Assembly: GCF_905220565.1 (NCBI RefSeq) | Contig: NC_059396.1 | Span: forward strand, 14,155,706 to 14,219,705 | Source of the DNA: Melitaea cinxia | Taxonomy: Eukaryota > Arthropoda > Insecta > Lepidoptera > Nymphalidae | DNA length: 64,000 bases | Direction of reading: 5' to 3' | Shown: positions 11,056 to 22,514 of the stretch, in pieces | How positions within the stretch are numbered: the first letter of the stretch is position 1 | Layout of the letters: each line of letters starts with the position of its first letter | Notes under the pieces: generated by a model | Database searches by the model: none | Seen by the model: only the letters and a program-made list of their open reading frames with translations | What the model was told of the DNA's origin: nothing | Made by a program: the position numbers and the translations under genes

Positions 11056-11540
11056 AATTAATAACATTAAATAAAATTAGGTACAGTACTAGGTATTTGG
11101 GGATACTTGAATCGTCACTTTAAGTTTGTCATGTTAGTTGTACAAATGACTCCAAATGCAAATTCAGTTTACATTACACCAATAGGTATAATGCAAATCT
11201 TTCCGGACTCGGAATTGCAAGCCTAAGTTGATTTAACAATGATTAGGAAAGTACTTTGAAAATAAATATATATTATCGTTTAAACGCATATATAAAGTGT
11301 TATAATACAAAATACTCATCGCCAATTATAGAACATATTTCTAGTCATAACCCACTTATCCATTATGAAAATACTTTAACAGTATTCGAAGCGTAACCCA
11401 AAAGAGCAGAGATCTCTTTACAAAGTCTCGGGAGTGTTTATCGACGACTCGAGCTGCTCTTCAGCGACACTTTAGACTTAAGCTTGCAAATAAACCATTT
11501 TTGAATAGAACTATATTCGCCAATCTGTGTAATCCAATCT
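11056..11540. other. Intergenic, no feature recognised
   Basis: AT-rich spacer between the Helitron pair and the dispersed repeat at 11541. Confidence 0.35.
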
Positions 11541-11795
11541 TATTTTTAGGGTCCGTACCTAAAAAGGAAAAACAAAACCCCTATAGGATCACTTTGTTTT
11601 CCATCTGTCTGTCAAGATTCGTTTTTTCAGGAATGCGTGGATACCTCCACGCTGAAATTAATATCAAATACTCAGGTCTACTATCCCTTAGAGCTGTGAA
11701 AAAATCAAACTTGTAAGCCAAAGTAATCAAAAGATACAGCAGTTTATGATGTAAATTTTCGGCGCTCGCAAGAGAATCAAAAACCTACGGGGTAA
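11541..11795 (+). repeat. Dispersed lepidopteran repeat starting GGGTCCGTACC
   Basis: Contains GGGTCCGTACCTAAAAAGGA, then CCCCTATAGGATCACTTTGT and CATCTGTCTGTCAAG, an arrangement I recall as a very common moth and butterfly repeat. Only one copy lies in the window, so repeat status rests on memory. The 71-codon frame across it (11501-11716) is not a gene. Confidence 0.4.
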
Positions 11796-11999
11796 GTACT
11801 TCAGGAGTCTATTTTTAATAATTTTGTTTGTACAAAACCCTCGATGCGCAATTCCAACTTGCATTTGGCCATTTTTTTTTTTCACTAAGTTTCATCTTTA
11901 AGAACAGATATTAGGTATATAGTTTCTACAGAAAACATAATGTAATCAATCCAAATCAGTTTGAATTTCAGTCGGGTAAAAGCACTTGATTCCTTTTGT

Positions 12000-12290
12000 C
12001 AAGGTTTACCGACGAAGTCAACAAACATCTTAATGACAAAAAATTGTCTTAGCTCTCTTTATTGATTTCTTCCGTGCTTTTGATACATTGGTACATCGAC
12101 AGCTAGTTGACAGATTAGATAAATGTGGAGTTCGCGGTCCACTACTGACCTGGTGCAAAAATTACTTCGATAACCGAACCTTTACTGTTAAAGTAGATAA
12201 TATTTGCAGTAAATATATATCTGTGACTGAGGGTACAGCTCAGGGCTCCATGCTGGGTCAACTTTTTTTTTGTCTTACATCACTGATTTC
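12000..12290 (+). mobile_element. Jockey/CR1-like LINE reverse transcriptase fragment
   Basis: Reads AFDTLVHRQLVDRLDKCGVR then GPLLTWCKNYFDNRTF and EGTAQGSMLG, the reverse transcriptase palm region. The last is the motif usually written QGS-LGPLLF. An upstream piece (TDEVNKHLNDKK) is in another frame. Truncated at about 12290, where the AACCGACTT-type repeat begins. Confidence 0.8.
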
Positions 12291-12407
12291 TCTGGGATCC
12301 CATCATCAGATTCTGGTTTCCTTATCATTGTACCAAACTAGGGATATCTCCTTTCCAAAAAAAAAAGAATTATCAAAATCGGTTTATAAACGACGGAACA
12401 TACATTT

Positions 12408-12439
<32 letters not shown>

Positions 12440-12485
12440 CGGTCAAATTGAGTAACCTCCTCCTTATTTGAAATCGGTTAACAAA
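12291..12485 (+). repeat. Fragment of the AACCGACTTC-ended repeat family
   Basis: Shares GGGATATCTCCTTTCC, AATTATCAAAATCGGT and the terminal TCAAATTGAGTAACCTCCTC...ATCGGTTAAC with the copies at 28043, 47333 and (inverted) 19972. A (TA)n run at 12408-12440 interrupts it. Confidence 0.55.
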
Positions 12486-12489
12486 AAAT

Positions 12490-13580
12490 TAAAACAACAT
12501 TACTTAAATATTTTGAACTAAACATTTACTTAAATTGTATTTTATTGTATTATTGTGTTTATATTACAAATTGTTTTCGTATTTTTTTGTTAAAAGAATT
12601 TGAACATTGTCTGTAACCATTATAAATAATGAATGTGTATAGTTAGACTAAGATAGCACAGGTTGAAACCTTAGTGGTTTTTTGTTGCTATTTTTTTAAT
12701 ATTTCGTGTATTACTACTTTTATAAACGATAATAAAAAAAAATAAGGGTACATAATAATGCTATTTTTTATATTGAACCATGTTAATTAGCTTACTATTT
12801 TGCTAATATAAGAAGTAGCGTGATAGTGTAGTCTATAGAATTTCACTATAAACGACCTTAAAATACGTAAAATTGTTGATATCGGACTGATGGTTTTTTT
12901 TACAAAAAATAAATTGAACTCTTTTAAGATAATAGTTATTAGAATAAATAACATTTTAAAGTATAAACTAGAGATCTTCGGCGTTATCTGTATGTGAGTA
13001 TCAAAATAATGTCTAACCATAAAAATGACCCATCTATTGTCCAGCTGAGTGCTCAAAGTGATGTGCCTATTTATCTGTCTGTGAACTATTCATTGGACAT
13101 GGAGGACGCGGCCAGTGTCGCTCCATTTAACATTCTTGCATGCTTCATATATCTTAGATATTTCTTTACAGTCTTACGATTAGAATGCGTTTTCTCAGTG
13201 CATTTCAACCATATTTGCATTTTATTGAGAAATTACTGTCGAAATTATTATAAAGTATACTGAATATTTTTTCAAACAAAACAATAAAATAAAAATTAAT
13301 TGAAACGGTGTACTGATTCATAAGTAACCGAAACAACATAGTCAAGAACGACTTCAATAAACATCTCTTGTATGTGGAGTTTGGTATAATCTTCTGTTTG
13401 AGTAGATACGCTTATGAATTTCAAAATGTCATAGAACTTCTAGATATTGGTTTCGTCAATAGGACAAATAGGTAATATTAATGTTTGATATACTTAATAA
13501 GAAATTGGTTTCAATGGTTTTATTTTTTATTTTATTTTTTTGTTTGAGTATACATATGAGTTAATTTTTTTATTTTTTGA
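12490..13580. other. Intergenic, no gene recognised
   Basis: The opposing frames at 12787-13056 and 12994-13263 overlap, use AT-rich codons and show no family motif. I see no splice-consistent exon. Confidence 0.4.
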
Positions 13581-13582
13581 AT

Positions 13583-13665
13583 AGTCCGTTGGCGCAGTTT
13601 GTAGTGTCCCGCTTTCTGTTCCGCGCGTTGTGGGTTCGATATTTATATATGTATTATTTGTATAT
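13583..13665 (+). mobile_element. tRNA-like SINE head
   Basis: AGTCCGTTGGCGCAGTTTGT (box-A-like) followed about 45 bp later by GTGGGTTCGAT (box-B-like). The same head appears at 62815. The body is short and ends in AT-rich sequence. Confidence 0.5.
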
Positions 13666-14355
13666 ATATTTGTCGAAAAAAAATATTTAGCTATATCAGT
13701 CGGCTATTACCTATAATTTAAAACAAGAATTTACTTGCTTACCTTAGGAACAGACGAGCATGTGTGTATGTTATAGATATTTTATTTTTTCATTTAAATA
13801 CTGATAATAGATTTATGTACGTATAAATACATAACAGTAAAATAATTGCTTAAAATCATAGGACATATAAAAACGGAAACAATTTTTAATTTGAAAAAAT
13901 ATATCGCCATCTATATGGTTATTGATTCCTTTAATATTTTCACTATATTTAATTCACAAATTCTTCAATAAAAGATCCCGCAGTAAACGCTGAAGTATAA
14001 TTTTCATGATAATTTATTATCAGGCACATACAATTAACTCATGCATAAACATCGATCGTTTGGAGGGTCAACAAATTATGTCTATTTTATCTTTAAATAT
14101 ATTATATACTCACCTATATTGATAGCACCCGACAGCCAAAATCTCTGTAGGGATGAATCATTCCGGTATCTTGAGCCATTAAATAATTCAATAAATCACT
14201 GAATTTACACAAAAACAAAAGAAAAATCAGGTATATCCACTTATCATAACTGTAACCAATCGATAGTCACGGCAATCACTGAATAATTTAGTTTGATGGC
14301 TTATGCAAAATTTGATTGATTCGTTTTTAAAGAATTAGAGTATAATCACAAAACC
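13666..14355. other. Intergenic, AT-rich; nothing supported
   Basis: No exon, RNA fold or repeat unit recognised. Confidence 0.35.
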
Positions 14356-14478
14356 CCAGAGGGCCAGGAATCGACCAGGCGTCCCGCCGCGCCACTGAAC
14401 AAAAGCTGTGAGGCTCCCGGCCCGCGTCGCTGCGCGCATGCGCACTTCGACTTCGCGACACGCTATCGCAACAACGTA
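14356..14478. promoter_or_regulatory. Isolated GC-rich island with an NRF1-type palindrome
   Basis: About 120 bp of GC-rich sequence inside AT-rich surroundings, containing GCGCATGCGC at 14434-14443, the palindromic core recognised by NRF1 (Drosophila Ewg). This could be a promoter or 5' non-coding exon of a gene I cannot otherwise see. No downstream exon is recognised, so the call is weak. Confidence 0.25.
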
Positions 14479-14604
14479 TCCCGGTGCTCCTATAATTTCC
14501 TAATTTTTACAGTACTTATGTGGTCACGTAAAATTCCTTAATGAAGACACCCGATAGATCCTATAATTATATTCCTATCCGTATTGGAATCAAACGTTAC
14601 ACCT

Positions 14605-14680
14605 AACTATTCGATAGTCCAGTGGATAGTTGTATGTTGAATATAAACTAAGAGATTGTGGATTCGAATACAAAGGACTA
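14605..14680 (+). repeat. Degenerate tRNA-like SINE head
   Basis: TAGTCCAGTGGATAGTTGTA followed by GTGGATTCGAATAC resembles box A and box B with the usual spacing. No body recognised. Confidence 0.35.
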
Positions 14681-15758
14681 ATGATAATTCTATATTATCA
14701 GCAGGTAGTGCTGAAATATTCACTGAAATGTCGGTATCCTTATGATAAATTATATATAATTTATTAATTAATTATTAACAAAACTCTTTATAAAAACTTC
14801 AGACGTAGCTAAACAATTTTTTCAACACTAAATAGTCGACTGTGATTTAAATTTTACAGAGTGTGCATTATTATAAAAATAGTAAAGTGTTTGTCAGCTC
14901 CAATACGCGGTTTGAGTTTAACCCTTATGAACGACTACTAAGATATTTATAAATTAAAATACTTTATTAAATTAAAAAATAAATTAATTAATTAAAATTT
15001 TAAATAATTAAAACAACAATAAAACTCTAAAATCAAAACAGAATTGACGCTTGTTACTCATGTCAGTACAGTCAATGCTTGTAAACTGTTATAGTCTAAG
15101 ATACGAACTAAACGTTATCTTCGCCCATCTACTTAGTGGATAAAAATTGACTAATTATCTTCTTTAGTATGTTAAAGATAAATCCCGAAAAAAAATTGCT
15201 AGAAAATTGCTGACCAGACTATATTATATTCGGCAACCGTTATACTCAAACTAGACTTTTTGCAGGCAACCCTATGTCAGCGTATTTGCAATGAAACAGC
15301 GCTCGTTTTGATGTAGGATTTATTTATTAAACAAGTGAGTGAAAGTAAATAGAACAATATTAAATAATTTACTGTTTATACCTGCCAACCCAGTACTTAT
15401 GCCAGGAAAACAATAAACAACCCAACGTTTGTATTTTCTACAAAGTGTCGGTTGGTGTTAAATTTACTCTTTAAACTTGTAAATACAATTTAAAAAAAAT
15501 CAATTTTTAAATTTTGAATTAAATATGGCCTGGTCAGGATTTTTTATTTAACCCTTTCGAGATTATTTTTCTAACATACCCTTTTAGTTAGAATAATCAG
15601 GAGAATATTGGCCGCATCGACTGAGCTGAAGTAACGTCATATTATTTTATCACTTTTTATATTTGATTACATTTATATTTATGGTATATTTCGTTGTATT
15701 ATATTGTATTACAATTCATTATATTATGCTACGTTGTATTCTATTATTTTATTATATT
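14681..15758. other. Intergenic, AT-rich; nothing supported
   Basis: Low-complexity sequence, including a run of TATTATATT-like repeats from 15640 to 15760 where the next Helitron has inserted. Confidence 0.4.
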
Positions 15759-15759
15759 A

Positions 15760-16690
15760 CTATCGGACCCAGCAGACGTTGTCCTGCCTGGAAAACAGCT
15801 GCCGAATTTGATAACTTATGTACCGATAACAGCGCCACCTAACGGGTCCAATTGAGGAGATAATAGCTGACATATCTTCCAAGTTAGACAAAATTACACA
15901 TGCTTACAAAGTTTGATAAAAATTATTTCAGTAGTTTCGGAGCTACATACAGATAGCAGCGCCACCTACCGGGTTCAATTGAGATAAAAACTACCATTTC
16001 TTCCAAGTCAGACCAAATTACAGATGCTTACAAAACTTGATAAAAATTGGTTCAGCAGTTTCGGATTTACATACCGATAGCAGCGCCACCAACCAGGTCC
16101 GATTGAGATAAAAACTACCCTATCTCCCAAGTTGGACCAAATTATAGATGCGTACAAAATTTGATAAAAATTGGTTCAGTAGTTTTGGAGTTGCATACCA
16201 ATAGTAGGCCACCTATCGGGTCCAATTCAGATAAAAACTACCCGTCTCCCAAGTTGGACGAAATTACAGATGCTTAAAAAATTTGATAAAAATTGGTTCA
16301 GTAGTTTCGGAGTTACACACATTTAAAATTTCCATTGTTAACGCCCACCCCCGTAATCCTTCTTGGACATGAGTTATCCTAAAATCCGCTCATCGATCAT
16401 TTCTACATCACATATAGGAGATACGTACCAAATTTGGAGTCGATAGTTTAAAAAGAGGAATTTTCCATTGTTAACGCCCCCGCAACAATATAATAGGTAA
16501 TGTGAAATAGCTAGTTAATACCATTTTTACTGTATGTAAATTAAATTAAAATGCGGTCTACGAATAAGATCAATTTAATGATTAATAACTTACGTAAAAT
16601 GCGCCCTAATATATTATTAAACATGAACTTCATTGTTTAAATTGACTTTACATTTTAGTTAGAAAACGTTTGTATGGGAAAAAGAAAAGG
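15760..16690 (-). mobile_element. Non-autonomous Helitron with four ~124-bp tandem units (inverted relative of 7690-8595)
   Basis: On the - strand the 3' end reads GGGTCCGATAG followed by T. AGCGCCACC blocks lie at 15831, 15958 and 16082, with a degenerate one near 16205. The unit also contains TTGAGATAAAAACTACC and GATAAAAATTGGTTCAG. The region homologous to the left-hand copy extends to about 16690 (TTTTTCCCATACAAACG on the - strand). The 5' end is not resolved. Confidence 0.6.
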
Positions 16691-16861
16691 GCTGTAAACC
16701 TACACACCATACTTTCTTGCACATTGGTACCAAGGTTGGCTGGTAAAAAATGCATTAGCGTTAAACCCGCCTTTTGTACATTCTGTATTAGTGCATTTAT
16801 TGTACAATAAAGAATTTATTTAATAATAATAAAATAAATATAAAATAATTTTTTATTTATT

Positions 16862-18870
16862 AAGCAGATGGGCGAAGTTCGTCTCTAGTCCACAGCTGGA
16901 CGTAGGCCTCTTTTAATGCTCGCCACTCCATTCGGTCCTGTGCCCTCTGAATCCAGCGGCTTCCCGCTGTTTTCTTTTGGTTATCAGTCCACCTGGTTGG
17001 AGGGTGGCCTGTGCTTCTTTTGCCGAGACGTGGTCGCTGTTAGAGAATCTTTCCTCCTCATCAATTGTCGGTTTTCCTAACAATATGGCCTGCCCATTGC
17101 CACTTTAGTTTGCAGATTTTTAGAGCTATGCCGGTGACCTTTTTTCGTCTACGAATTTTATCGTTTCGGATTTTGGTGCGTAGCGAAATACCCAGCATAG
17201 CTCTCTCCATCACTCGCTGAGTGACCTTGAGCCGATGGAAAATTCTACCGGTAAAAGACCACGTCTCAGCGCCATAGGTCATCACTGACAGCACACACTG
17301 CTCAAATACCTTTGACTTCAGGCACTGCGATATATTGGACGAGAAGATACTTTGTAATTTCCCGAAACTCTGCCCAACGGAATTGGATTCTACGAGTTTC
17401 CTCTCTCTCAAAGTTGGACTTACCCATACAGATCAGTTATCCCAGATAGATGTATTCGTCGACAACTTCGAGAGTAGCGCCGTCACCAACGACGGGTATG
17501 GGTGTTACATGGGTATTAGACATAATCTTCGTCTTGTCCATGTTCATCTTAAGACCCACCCGTTGTGAGGCGCTATGGAGGTCACCTATCATAGTGTTGA
17601 GCTCCTCTAGGGACTCTGCCAGGATTACTATATCATCGGCAAATCGAAGGTGTGTGAGGTGTTTAAACACGTCTTCCTGTCAGCGACAAACAGACTTGGG
17701 GATATAACATCCCCCTGTCGAACTCCGCGCGGTAGTGGAATAGGTTCAGTGCTTCCGTCGTGTACTCGGACTGTCACGGTAGCGACTTTGTATATAGGTA
17801 TACTTTAACACCACGATATACCGGTAGTCAATCTGGCACCGCTGGAGAGACTAGCACCGCCAGTGGCGTAGTTACAAAGAGGCAAGGCCTCCGCCTTGGG
17901 CAGTGCTCCGGGGCCCCTAAGCTCAGGGGGCACCTCGGACTCCGACATAAAAACTGTAAATGGAACTAATGAAAATTCCTCCCACATTCGGAATATAAAT
18001 AAACCAGATTCCATGAACGCAAATTTAATAATGGTAACTTATCTGAAAAATTACAGAGGAATTCCCCAGCGTGTTTCAACATGCAAGGCGGGACCTATAA
18101 GAAATACTCGGAAAATAAAAAAAGATTTTGAAAAACTATCTTCAATTATCGATTACAAAACAGGAAAGATATATATATAAAGTTACTTTTTTCAATAATG
18201 TACTAGACACAATAATAACTAAGTCAAATGCTTTTTTATTCAATTCAATTCTCCAACAACTTTCTTCCGAAGCCTTGCATCTGATGCGGCGGAGACACGA
18301 GTTGCCCACTGCTCAAGCAGCTTCGCCAGGACAGAAGGCTCTCTGCAAGAGGATACGGAAACTTGTACGCCGAGACCTCCGTTGTTAAAATACCAGAGAT
18401 AGATTACTACTCTTATTGAGCAGAATAGGGGGTTAAAAGTTTTCCAAAGACCATTGGGGAGAAGCCTTCTTACGCAGTGAGTCGACTGTATTACAATTCT
18501 GGAGTATGTCAAATTCGGACTTCGACGAAGACGGAACCGACCATTTTAAATAGTTTAGTTGGGGGCCTCGTTTATATTTTGCCCCGGGGCCTTTCGTTGC
18601 CTAGCTACGCCACTGAGCACCACTCAGGTCTCGATAGAACTGAAGGCTTTCTCATAGTCCACAGAGGTACGCAATACACAGCGGCAGATTATACTCCTCG
18701 GTCTTCTGTATAATCTGCCACAGCATATGTATGTGGTCCATGGTACTTATAGCCTTTTCGAAATCCGGCTTGACCGGGAGGCTGAAAGCCACCTAACCTG
18801 CGAGTAATGCAATTAGTAAGAACCCTCGAAAACAGCTAATAGACGTGGCTCAGAAGTGCGATGAGTCAAT
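16862..18870 (-). mobile_element. RTE-type LINE, reverse transcriptase to 3' end, interrupted by a hAT element
   Basis: Reading - from about 18860: LFSRVLTN, GFQPPGQAGFRKG, STMDHIHMLWQIIQKTEEYN and VDYEKAFSSIE. After the insertion (17861-18615) it continues with PLPRGVRQGDVISPKLF, RFADDIVILAESLEEL (active site FADD), KTKIMSN, YGAETWSF and KLKWQWAGHIVRKTDN. The order matches RTE-clade LINEs (HmRTE-like as I recall). Frameshifts and stops show it is dead. The 3' end contains the usual CCAGCTGTGGACTAGAG segment near 16885-16905. Confidence 0.88.
17853..18623. mobile_element. Non-autonomous hAT element nested in the RTE LINE
   Basis: Termini CAGTGGCGTAGTTAC (17861) and GTAGCTACGCCACTG (ending 18615) form imperfect inverted repeats. 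The flanking octamers AGCACCGC (17853-17860) and AGCACCAC (18616-18623) are an 8-bp duplication with one mismatch, the hAT signature. Length is 755 bp. Short frames inside show no transposase motif. Confidence 0.8.
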
Positions 18871-19970
18871 AAATCTTCACACTAGAAAGAAAACACAAAG
18901 AACAAAATCATCACACTTCTGCTCCACGCCTCCGTGGTAGTTTCGTTACTGATGACGGTCTCCTACCATAATACTTACCTATATCTTGGAGAGAACGACT
19001 GACCAAGACTAGCTTTTTCTGATTTTTATAAATACCAATCACTATAATGTATTAAGATGTAATTCAGGTAACTTAAAAATAATGAATAAATATTGATGAA
19101 CAAACTTAGCTATTATTATCAATATAAAGATACAATAATTATCTACTAATTTAATTTGTTTACATACTAGTAAAGTAAGCACACTATATAGACAGATTTT
19201 GATACATAAAAAAAATTGTGACGTTCTAAACTGAAAACAACTTCTAAAGCCACAAGATAAATAACTTCTTCCCATTATTGATTAGGATTTAAAAGTAAAA
19301 TTATAAAACGGCAATATCGCCTTTTACTACCTCATAAAAAACATTTTACTCAATTTTTCCATTATCTCGCAAAATCACGAATATTGAAGTACTAGACAGT
19401 TATATATATTTTCGTTTTAATAAGATCGTTTTATTATTATGAAGACGTTTTATTTAGACCGACAAATATTGATGTAATAATATGAACAATCAATCTTGTT
19501 CCATTCCTAACATTTATCTGTCAAGAGATCTTCGTGTATTTTTTTCTTTGTCGTTTTGATTTGAAACTCGATGAAACGAAAATACATCAAGATAAAGAAA
19601 CAAACACATAAATGTATAGGAAAGAATGAAATAGAATACATTACACGGTATTTTATATTTTAAAAACCTTCGAAATTGTTAAATAAATTCATAAAAATTT
19701 TCGTAAACCACATTTTTGTATACCTATAGATAGAAAAGTCGTTTTACCAACGATATCTTACAAATGTTACTCATTTACCTTTTTTCATTTCATTTTTCAT
19801 TTTTCATTTTTTTTTTTTTTTTAGATGAGAATATTCTTTTATGATTTGGTCCGTTTTATAGAGTGCAAGAACGTCAAAGATATAAGTCGGAAAATCTTCT
19901 TCCTATTTACTTCCTTAATATGTATACAAATTAATAATATGAGAAGTTAAAATTAGATGAACCTATTCTT
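18871..19970. other. Intergenic, AT-rich; nothing supported
   Basis: No exon or repeat recognised. A poly-T run lies at 19808-19823 after TTTCATTTTTCAT repeats. Confidence 0.4.
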
Positions 19971-19971
19971 T

Positions 19972-20433
19972 AACCGACTGCAAAAAAGGAGAAGGTTCTC
20001 AATTCGATTGTATTTTTTTATGTCTGTTGTGGTTACCTCAGAACTTTTGATTAGGTGGACCGATTTTGACAATTTTTTTTAATCGAAAGGAAGTGCGTGT
20101 CGTTTGGGCCCATTTAAATTTAATTGAGATCTAACAAGTACTTTTTGAGTTATATCTAATAATACGTATTTACTTGACTATTTTTTCATCTTCCCACGTT
20201 GTATTATACCGCAAAACTTTCCACTGGGTATACCGATTATAATGATTTTTGTTTTAACTACGTAGTTAAGCTGATCTTCCTTGTAGTCCCATTTAAATTT
20301 GATCGAAATCTGGTGACTACTTTTTCAGTAATCTTTGATAACGCGTATTTACTTAACAAATTTTTTCATTTACTTACGTTGTATCACTTCATTATGTAAT
20401 TGAAGTTTGTTTTTTTCATTTGCGAGCAAACAC
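19972..20433 (-). repeat. AACCGACTTC-ended repeat, inverted copy
   Basis: Starts TAACCGACTGCAAAAAAGGA and GGTTCTCAATTCGATTG, and contains two GATCGAAATCTGGTGACTAC-type segments. Ends near AATTGAAGTTTGTTTTTTTC. It matches the families at 28043 and 47333 on the other strand. Confidence 0.65.
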
Positions 20434-20439
20434 GATTAC

Positions 20440-21240
20440 TTCTGTTCTGTTATTTCTAATTGTGCCTGTGTGTAAAGGTTAAAGTGATTTAGTCGTTTCC
20501 TCCTGAGTTATTAAAAATATTTGAAGTAACATTTTTATATGTAATAAAATAAGTTTCATAAACTTAAAAGTGTCATGAAGTTTGTCATGTACTTGACTTA
20601 AAATCACGACTAAATTATATAATTATACTTATGATATGATTATTTACACCAAATCAGCAAAATATGCTCTGATAGGTAGGTACTTTAATTTTTATTATAC
20701 CTTAACTATCAAAGATTACTTACTAGCTATCACACAAAACTGGAAAAATTACATGCCCGTAAATAATACAAGGACTTTTTTTTTATTAAATAAAATTACG
20801 TAAATAATTATAAAGTAATAGGTTGTATTTAATTATTGTTTTTGTATAAAATTTAATTCATATAACATTGCTTTTATAATTATTTAATTAATATATTACT
20901 AATTCATAGAATATATAGTATACTTATAATTATGCTTTTCGAATTGAAATCAAATATATAAAGAACAAACAATCACGAAACAATCAATATATTTTAATAA
21001 TAAATCATATAGAACGTTCTCCTTACAAAATATCAGCTATTTCACAACAATTAACGTTTTACGTATATCCCGCAATCCCAACAATACTTCTACTTATTTT
21101 AATCAATAATCTTATTATCAAGCTAGCCATTCTAATTAATAATATTATTGATATCTATCTAATTTATTGACTCTTTTATTGTAACTAGACATAAAGTAGA
21201 CTAAAAAGATTTGTAGTTGTGTTTACTTAATTTTGTCAAA
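20440..21240. other. Intergenic flank 3' of RAB3GAP1
   Basis: AT-rich, no gene. TTTATT motifs on + (AATAAA on -) occur near 21165-21180 and at 21245-21250, the latter the nearest candidate poly(A) signal for RAB3GAP1. Confidence 0.4.
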
Positions 21241-21418
21241 TGTTTTTATTTCGCAAAGAATTAATGAAAATCTGACATATGATTATTATAAAAAAGATAA
21301 ATGTACAAAAATTATCAATTCCAGTAGAAAAAGCAAAATTTTAATCGGAATAGAAATCACTAAAATTGACCTTGGAATTACTCAAATAAATTATGTCTCA
21401 TAACAGCTATAACAGGGT

Positions 21419-22514
21419 CTATAAGCAAACGGTACGTTCAGTGAAAGCTCCTACAATCGTCATGTCATTAGAGAGAGCTGCGCGCATCACTTGCGGAGCG
21501 ACTTCGTCTTTTACCCTCAACGTGAATTCACGACGCGTAGGCGCAGGTAAAGCGCCGCCCATGGCAGATAAAATTCTCGTTCTACCGGCAGCGTCTAAAG
21601 GCTGACCTTCTGCACTACTACCTAACACTTTTCGCATACAAATAGATCGACAGGCTTCTTTTTCGGCATCAAATAACTCTCTTGCTGCAATTTCAAAAGT
21701 ACGTCTTTTATCGACACCTCCAATTGAAGAGCTTGTTGCAGTGACTCCTTCCGAAATAGCTTTTAATGCACCGGCCTTCAATATAGCGGGTAGTAGAAGT
21801 TCTGCTACCGCTCCTACTGTCCGCGATCGAAGAAAATGTAAAACTTGCTCTGCTTCTCGCGTTTCATCGAACAGACGTCGTTGTCTTGCTGCTGGAACCG
21901 GTCGCGCTACATTCCAAGCTTCAACCCAAGGATTTCCCGGTAAAAGCATGCGGTCTCCCAAGGAACCACCATTGTCCGGTTTCCAATCCCTGGGAGAATA
22001 CCAACGCACAAAGTCACAAAGCTCTGAACCAGGATTAGCAGCTTTAAAAGCTTCCATGTCTGAAAGAAGGGAGGCGCTCATCATCTTAGCACGAAGTTCT
22101 GATGCCTTAGCATCGTCACCTAATCTAACCATTAATTCGGCATCTTCTTCTAATTGATCTTCGGTTTTGGGAGCCGGATCCTGAGTACAAAATTTATTGA
22201 TTTACATATTAATGTGATTTAAATTTAAAAAACAAAATTAAAATGTCTACCAATTTACCTGAGTACGAGGAATGTACAATGGCGCTCCATTTTTTAAAGT
22301 AACGTCTTCAAGTCGATGCAGACGCCCAACCGGTCGGTCCCAAGGTAATTGATCATCTATTTCTTCATTCTCTGAGCAGTCGAAAAACTCTTCATCAGAT
22401 GAATTTCCTGTAGTATTGTTAGACCCGCCTTGAGCTCGTTTAATGCAACAATTTAAAAGCTGTAACTTCTGATGCAACAAACATGTCCGAGCGTTAGGTT
22501 CACCTTCGACGACC
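21419..22514 (-). CDS. RAB3GAP1: RAB3GAP1 exons 3 and 4 (C-terminal 339 residues)
   Basis: Exon 3 is 22514-22259 (acceptor TACTAG, donor GTAAAT). Exon 4 is 22180-21419 (acceptor TACTCAG, stop TAG at 21421-21419). The exon 3/4 join reads YIPRTQ-DPAPKTEDQLEE, as in the vertebrate protein. Relative to the human protein (about 980 residues) the C-terminal part is shortened. Confidence 0.93.

Noticed and set aside
12787..13263. Two overlapping opposing 89-codon frames
   Set aside because: No motif in either frame; consistent with chance in AT-rich DNA.
21741..22157. 138-codon frame on +
   Set aside because: Shadow of RAB3GAP1 exon 4.
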